Origin: UBA5070 sp035913415 | GTDB lineage: Bacteria; Fibrobacterota; Fibrobacteria; UBA5070 | Reading direction: 5' to 3' | NCBI GenBank assembly: GCA_035913415.1 | Contig: JAMIIV010000153.1 | Span: 1 to 27,666, forward strand | Length of the DNA stretch: 27,666 nucleotides | Shown: positions 23,771 to 27,666 of the stretch, piece by piece | Numbering within the stretch: position 1 is the first letter of the stretch | How the letters are laid out: each line of letters begins with the position of its first letter | Position numbers and translations under genes: made by a program | The notes under the pieces: generated by a model | What the model was told of the DNA's origin: nothing | The model's input: the letters and a program-made list of their open reading frames with translations, nothing else | Databases searched by the model: none

Positions 23771-24715
23771 TCATTCTTCCTCGAAGTCGCCCTCGGGAAC
23801 CAAGCCCCGCACGAAGTCCTCGAAGGTGGGGGCCAGCCAGGTGATGGCGTAGTCGTGCTCCTGGTCGACATGGACGACCTCGGGTTCCCCCTGGGGGCCG
23901 CAGCGTCGGTAGTCGAGCATGATGACGTCGTGGCCGCCCGAGGGACAGTCCGCGATGACCACGCCGATGTCGGGGTAGCCCCATTCGTCGAGCATGAACC
24001 GGCTGCCGGTGGATCCGCAGAGGGAGTTGGGTTTGGAGGATCCGATTCCGATGATCCCATCGACGGCCACATGATCGTCCGACCAGGAGGTCGCGATGCC
24101 GGTGGGGAAGGCGCCGTTTGCCGGAATGCCCCCGTTGCGGTGCCGCATGAGCGCCACGTACGATACCGGAAGTTGGTACCCCAGATCCGCTTCGACAGCG
24201 CGGATGTCGGCGTCGGTGGGCGGAGGGAGGATGTATTCGTCTTCTTCGTCCGCGCCATCGTCGAGCCAGAACGCATCGAGGTCGAATCCTTCGAAGGGAG
24301 CCGCACCCGGTGCGCGGGGTGGGGCGTCCCACGAACGGCGGGCTTCCTCGTTGAGCTCCTCCCGGTCGACGGCGGCCAAGCAGGTGTCCAGGAACTCCCG
24401 CGCGAAGCCATCGCGGGGCGACAGAGCGACGGCGGCTTCCAAGCAGGCGACGGCACCCGGGAGATCGTATTTGTGGAAGAGGGCGTAGCCCCGGTACGAA
24501 TGCCAGGATGCCAGGCCAGCGGCCGTCGATCGTACCGTTTCCAGTGCTGCCAGCGCGTCGTCGTAGCGACGGAGGTTGTTCAGGGCGCAGGCCAGGTCGA
24601 TCACCAGATTGGCGTTTTCGGCATAGTCGGGTTGGGCCTGGATCAGGGCGACGATGTCTTCGTATCGGTTGTCCTCGTCGAGGGCCTTGATCTTCTTCTT
24701 GAGGGCATCGGGCAT
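23771..24715 (-). CDS. TPR and SMI1/KNR4 (SUKH) domain protein
   Basis: 314 residues from ATG 24715, with a strong GGAGGT ribosome site about 5 bases upstream. Residues ~20-125 are helical TPR-like repeats (YEDIVALIQAQPDYAENANLVID, YRGYALFHKYDLPGAVACLEAAVALSP). An acidic/Pro-rich linker (~130-160) leads to a SUKH domain at ~165-305: ADIRAVEADLGYQLPVSYVALMRHRNGGI, then FMLDEWGYPDIGVVIADCPSGGHDVIMLDYR and HDYAITWLAPTFEDFVRGL. SUKH proteins are often immunity proteins against contact-dependent or polymorphic toxins, but TPR-fused members may be regulatory. No toxin gene lies next to it here. Confidence 0.86.
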   Translation of the reverse strand: MPDALKKKIKALDEDNRYEDIVALIQAQPDYAENANLVIDLACALNNLRRYDDALAALETVRSTAAGLASWHSYRGYALFHKYDLPGAVACLEAAVALSPRDGFAREFLDTCLAAVDREELNEEARRSWDAPPRAPGAAPFEGFDLDAFWLDDGADEEDEYILPPPTDADIRAVEADLGYQLPVSYVALMRHRNGGIPANGAFPTGIATSWSDDHVAVDGIIGIGSSKPNSLCGSTGSRFMLDEWGYPDIGVVIADCPSGGHDVIMLDYRRCGPQGEPEVVHVDQEHDYAITWLAPTFEDFVRGLVPEGDFEEE

Positions 24716-25135
24716 CGGGTACCTCCGGGAATGGCCGAAGGATCGAATAGTAGCCGTTCCGGGAGGAGCGGCGCTGCGCGTGGGACGGATTTCCCCACCC
24801 GGATCAACGGAGGGGTTGCGTCCGATCTGGTCGTCCAGAATGCGAGGTGGCGCTTCGATCAACCCGTGGGCACCCCTGTCAGGCGCGGGGCTGGACGGTC
24901 TGGATCAACTCCCAGCGGAGGGCAATCCGGTGGTGACTTCAGCGCCACCACCGGGCTTCAAGTCGACCTGTGGCAATGCCGAATCACCCGTACCTTGAAG
25001 CTTGATCCCAACACCAGACCGGTCTCTCCTACCCCTGGCACGTACCGTAGTGCAGGTGGTGAATCTCACAGGAGCCGCGTCCCACCGGGCACAAAACCTG
25101 AAAACAACGCGGGTAACGGGCCCCAAGGAGTCTCA
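24716..25135. other. 420-bp intergenic region between divergent genes
   Basis: This gap separates the TPR-SUKH gene (minus) from the xylanase (plus), and should hold both promoters, though I cannot find convincing boxes. It contains a perfect 9-bp inverted repeat, CCGGTGGTG/CACCACCGG at 24927-24935 and 24946-24954, with a 10-base loop and no T-run. The first part is GC-rich and the last ~130 bp becomes visibly richer in A/T, marking the left edge of the lower-GC segment. The plus-strand frame remains open through this region, but with no start or protein-like character I can defend. Confidence 0.5.
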
Positions 25136-26806
25136 ATGAAGTGGTATTCCGTCACCGTATTCTTGATATCCGGTCTCTTGCAATCGGTTACTGCAGCACC
25201 TGCCGTTTCGATTAGCGGAACCGTTGTGAAAACTGGCGCGGGAGCACTAATGGATGTGACCTGTACGCTTGCCGGTGTCAGTGGCCTCAGCGCGACCACC
25301 GATGCAACAGGCAAGTTTACCCTGGAAAACATCCCCGCCGCGATCCTGCCCTCGGCAATGACGCAGCCGTTGCCGTTCCATCTTCGTGGCAAGGAGTTGA
25401 TTCTATATAGTGCCGACAAGGAGCTTTCCGGTACGGTGTCCGTTTATAGTCGCGATGGTAAAAGAATGGCTTCGGTCAGCTTTAAACAGGCAAACGGTCC
25501 ATCCGCGGCAATCATGTTGCCATCATTTCCAGCGGGCTTGAATGTTTTGCATATCACCCTCAATGGAAAAACCTATACAAGCCCAACCCTGCAGCTCGCG
25601 AACCTATCATCACCGGTTCAGTATGCATCCGCAACTTCCGCTTCCAATCAGTACAGTTCCCCAAGGAGCGCAGATGCGGCGTCGGCGGCCGCCATTGTGG
25701 ATACGCTGATCATGAAAAAGGCCGGGTTTGCGGACAAGCGCACCCCGGTGAGTTCCTACGCCTTGTCCAATCTTTCGATTGCAATGGATTCCCTGGTTGT
25801 TGCGACCTGCAATGAAACGACACTCAAAGCCGCGGGAATGTGCAGAAGCAACCATCAGATCTTGATGGGGACTGCGCTCTCGGCAGGCAACCTCCCAGCA
25901 CTTGCGGCCCAGGAATTCAATTACGTGACTCCTGAAAACGAGATGAAGTGGCAAAGCGTCCAAGGATCTGAAAACAGCTTCTCGTTCGGGTCTGCCGACA
26001 ATATCGTGAGCTGGGCACAGCGGAACAACATGAAGATCAAGGGTCACACCCTTGTCTGGCATAACCAACTTCCCAACTGGGTTTCTTCAATCAACAATCG
26101 TGACCGCCTTCTTGCCGTAATGAAAAAACACATCGAAACGGTGATGGGGCATTTTGGCAACAAACTCGCCGCATGGGATGTTGTCAATGAAGCGATCTCG
26201 ACAGACAGTGATGTGGGTTCTGGCAATGCCCAGATGCGGCAGTCGGTTTTTTACAGGCTGCTTGGTGAGGATTTTATTCCCTTGGCGTTCAAGTATGCGC
26301 GAGAGTATGCCGATGCTCATGACATGAAGGATATGAAGCTGTACTACAATGATTACAGCATTGATGCAGATAATGACAAGTCGCGTTTTCTCCGGAAAAA
26401 GGTGAAGGAATGGCTTGCTGCCGGGGTGCCTATTGATGGAATCGGATTCCAGATGCATATCGGGCCGCCGAACAATATCCCCACGGTGCAGTCCGTAAAG
26501 GATAACTTCGATTATTACACAAGCCTCGGGCTTGAAGTCCTGATCTCGGAGTGGGATATCAATCTGTGTGGGAGCAAAGTTACAGCAGCACAACAGCTTG
26601 AGTTGTATCGAGGCATTACCCAGGTGTGTGTCAATAATCCAGGGTGTTCGGCAATCACCTTCTGGGGTGTCAACGATGGAAATTCATGGCTAAACAATTT
26701 CAGTGGATCGCTCTGTAATGGATCGAACTCGCAGTCATTGCTTTTCAGCAACGGCCAGAAAAAGCCAGCCTATACCGAGGTGCTCAACGGCTTGAATGGC
26801 AAGTAA
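25136..26806 (+). CDS. Secreted GH10 endo-1,4-beta-xylanase with N-terminal accessory domains
   Basis: 556 residues. ATG 25136 with AAGGAG about 6 bases upstream; signal peptide cleaved near VTAAPA (~20-22). Residues ~24-75 are a carboxypeptidase-regulatory-like beta-sandwich (ISGTVVKTGAGALMDVTC..., TTDATGKFTLENI). Residues ~95-155 are a second small beta-domain (VSVYSRDGKRMASVSF...AGLNVLHITLNGKTYT) resembling Fibrobacterota adhesion or sorting modules. The GH10 domain spans ~235-550: GHTLVWHNQLPNWV, acid/base Glu352 in WDVVNEAIS, nucleophile Glu472 in LISEWDINL. Both catalytic glutamates are present. It hydrolyses internal xylan bonds. Placing accessory domains before the catalytic domain is less common than after it. 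The gene is more A/T-rich than its neighbours, suggesting acquisition. Confidence 0.93.
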   Translation: MKWYSVTVFLISGLLQSVTAAPAVSISGTVVKTGAGALMDVTCTLAGVSGLSATTDATGKFTLENIPAAILPSAMTQPLPFHLRGKELILYSADKELSGTVSVYSRDGKRMASVSFKQANGPSAAIMLPSFPAGLNVLHITLNGKTYTSPTLQLANLSSPVQYASATSASNQYSSPRSADAASAAAIVDTLIMKKAGFADKRTPVSSYALSNLSIAMDSLVVATCNETTLKAAGMCRSNHQILMGTALSAGNLPALAAQEFNYVTPENEMKWQSVQGSENSFSFGSADNIVSWAQRNNMKIKGHTLVWHNQLPNWVSSINNRDRLLAVMKKHIETVMGHFGNKLAAWDVVNEAISTDSDVGSGNAQMRQSVFYRLLGEDFIPLAFKYAREYADAHDMKDMKLYYNDYSIDADNDKSRFLRKKVKEWLAAGVPIDGIGFQMHIGPPNNIPTVQSVKDNFDYYTSLGLEVLISEWDINLCGSKVTAAQQLELYRGITQVCVNNPGCSAITFWGVNDGNSWLNNFSGSLCNGSNSQSLLFSNGQKKPAYTEVLNGLNGK

Positions 26807-26828
26807 GGCGCTCGTTGGATCCATACGC

Positions 26829-26862
26829 GAGGCCGGGATTGTTGATATCTCGGCCTCTTTTT
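26829..26862 (+). terminator. Intrinsic terminator of the xylanase gene
   Basis: Stem GAGGCCGGGAT/ATCTCGGCCTC (11 pairs with one G-U) with a 7-base loop, then TTTTT at 26858-26862, 23 bases after the stop codon. A textbook Rho-independent terminator. Confidence 0.93.
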
Positions 26863-26986
26863 GTTCACCTGAAATCGTCCTTGTCGCGCCCTTGTTGACC
26901 GTCCGGCAAGAAGCGGCAGGGCCGTTGATCTGCTCACCTGTTCGCGCCCCCCAAGCCTGCATGGCAACAGATGCGGGATAGTATCA

Positions 26987-27208
26987 TCAGGGGAAGTACT
27001 TCGCTTGATGATGCGTGTAAAATTCGCCTTGCTCAACGCCTCCGCCTGTGGCAGTGGCAATTTCTGCTTCAGATTCCGCGATGTCGGAAAGCGTTTGAAT
27101 TTTATCCAATAGTGCTTGGTAATCCTCTGCAGGCATTAATGTCACAGTCGATTTCCCATATTGGGTGATGATTAATGGGTGATGATTTTCTCGCACCTTA
27201 GCAGCCAA
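26987..27208 (-). CDS. Phd/YefM-family antitoxin, orphan, with doubtful start
   Basis: The protein-coding similarity is clear: ENHHPLIITQYGKSTVTLMPAEDYQALLDKIQTL matches the DNA-binding/dimer core of Phd/YefM antitoxins. From the only usable start (TTG 27208) it is 73 residues. The conserved N-terminus continues in frame further upstream (NTIKDACPFSEFRENAST, codons at ~27262-27209) without any ATG, GTG or TTG: where family members begin with ATG shortly before that stretch, the codons are ACA and AAC. GGAGGT at 27270-27275 (minus strand) fits a ribosome site for such a lost start; ATT 27256 is a remote possibility. The C-terminus is intact. No toxin gene follows it downstream (26986-26807), so it may be a decaying remnant. 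Confidence 0.6.
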   Translation of the reverse strand: MAAKVRENHHPLIITQYGKSTVTLMPAEDYQALLDKIQTLSDIAESEAEIATATGGGVEQGEFYTHHQAKYFP

Positions 27209-27418
27209 TGTAGATGCATTCTCTCTAAATTCGGAAAATGGGCAGGCATCTTTAATTGTGTTTGTTTTGTACCTCCGTCCAACATAAAATGCGCGTTGGT
27301 ATGCACGCCAAAGCGTACATCTTTTCTTGTCCAGGCTTTCGGGTAGCTGAATCCTTATGCTGTCCTGAAACGCGCCTATTGGTGCTTCGTATACCCTTGT
27401 CGGGTTGTTAGCAGAAAA

Positions 27419-27666
27419 CTATTTCCATTTGCTGTCAGAAATCATGAAATCGCTGAAACTAGCTGAGAAAGAAGTGTTCATCGGACTACAGGCATAAATT
27501 CCGATCTTAGCCATCTTGAACGGAGTATGAAGATGTGCAATTCGAAGTTGTTTCCAGGCTTTTCCATCCGGAGAATATTCTAGTAGGAAGTCTTTCATTC
27601 CGCCCTTGCTCTGTATTCTGTACGACATTTCACTAATCTTGTGATTGATATCAATTGTTGCCCAGT
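27419..27666 (-). CDS. DUF1349 (concanavalin-like) protein, 5' end outside window
   Basis: Only the last ~82 residues are visible. YRIQSKGGMKDFLLEYSPDGKAWKQLRIAHLHTPF and MAKIGIYACSPMNTSFSASFSDFMISDSKWK match the C-terminal part of DUF1349, a lectin/glucanase-like beta-sandwich with 'SPDG..W.QLRI.HL' and 'GI.ACSP...SF.A.FSDF'. In-frame ATG at 27628 is internal, since the reading frame runs on through the window edge (WATIDINHK...). It may be a secreted carbohydrate-related protein or a fusion partner. The gene is in the same lower-GC segment as the xylanase. The 210-bp gap to the antitoxin (27209-27418) stays open in the same frame, with no terminator visible. Confidence 0.78.
   Translation of the reverse strand, partial: WATIDINHKISEMSYRIQSKGGMKDFLLEYSPDGKAWKQLRIAHLHTPFKMAKIGIYACSPMNTSFSASFSDFMISDSKWK

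Noticed and set aside
23210..25135. Open plus-strand extension before the xylanase
   Set aside because: It is antisense to the SGNH and TPR-SUKH genes and lacks protein-like composition; the xylanase signal peptide starts at 25136.
26807..26986. Possible toxin gene after the Phd/YefM gene
   Set aside because: The short minus-strand frames here show no Doc, YoeB, RelE or Fic motifs, and the region contains the xylanase terminator.
1..27666. tRNA, rRNA, CRISPR array or insertion sequence
   Set aside because: I looked for cloverleaf-like sequences, short regularly spaced repeats and transposase motifs and saw none that I can support.

Overview
The window is GC-rich bacterial chromosome with genes on both strands and no rRNA, tRNA or CRISPR array that I could see. 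Several features suggest a member of the Fibrobacterota or a close relative: a GH10 xylanase with accessory domains, an SGNH esterase with a discoidin-like N-terminus and a 'GMYALRVVGRDGR' type C-terminal tail, a secreted sugar-binding-like protein, and a fused SpmA-SpmB protein in what looks like a Gram-negative cell with lipoproteins and OmpA-like domains. This placement is inference from gene content.

Left end (1-5323, minus strand): an effector/immunity-like locus. A 939-residue protein carries an OmpA-like domain, a peptidoglycan-binding domain and a DUF2235/Tle1-type phospholipase domain. It overlaps by ATGA the first of three tandem lipoprotein genes, which sit in 616-bp units. The lipoproteins are nearly identical at both ends and differ in a central segment, as expected for diversifying immunity proteins. 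A secreted lipocalin-like protein gene lies upstream.

5343-9469: a TVP38/DedA-type membrane protein (minus) diverges from the SpmA-SpmB fusion (plus). An AT-rich promoter island then leads into a HipB-HipA toxin-antitoxin pair with overlapping genes, followed by a possible 36-codon small gene.

9564-12035 (plus): a large radical SAM protein with a cobalamin-binding-like N-terminal region. A double-hairpin palindromic element sits between its end and the converging operon.

12314-15545 (minus): a tightly coupled operon, in transcription order alpha/beta hydrolase, PAP2 phosphatase, UbiA-type prenyltransferase and GT4 glycosyltransferase. The UbiA/PAP2/GT order resembles the mycobacterial decaprenyl-phosphoribose region.

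15729-18245 (minus): a small secreted protein, a YkgJ-type cysteine-cluster protein and a three-helix membrane protein. Upstream of these is a DUF2975 membrane protein/Cro-type regulator pair with a clear promoter and palindromic operator.

18373-24715 (minus): a secreted protein coupled to a GNAT acetyltransferase, a DUF454 membrane domain apparently fused to a large uncharacterised domain, a secreted SGNH esterase, and a TPR-SUKH protein.

25136-27666: a visibly less GC-rich segment with a GH10 xylanase (plus) ending in a strong intrinsic terminator, an orphan Phd/YefM antitoxin gene with a damaged start, and the 3' end of a DUF1349 gene cut by the window edge (both minus). It looks horizontally acquired.
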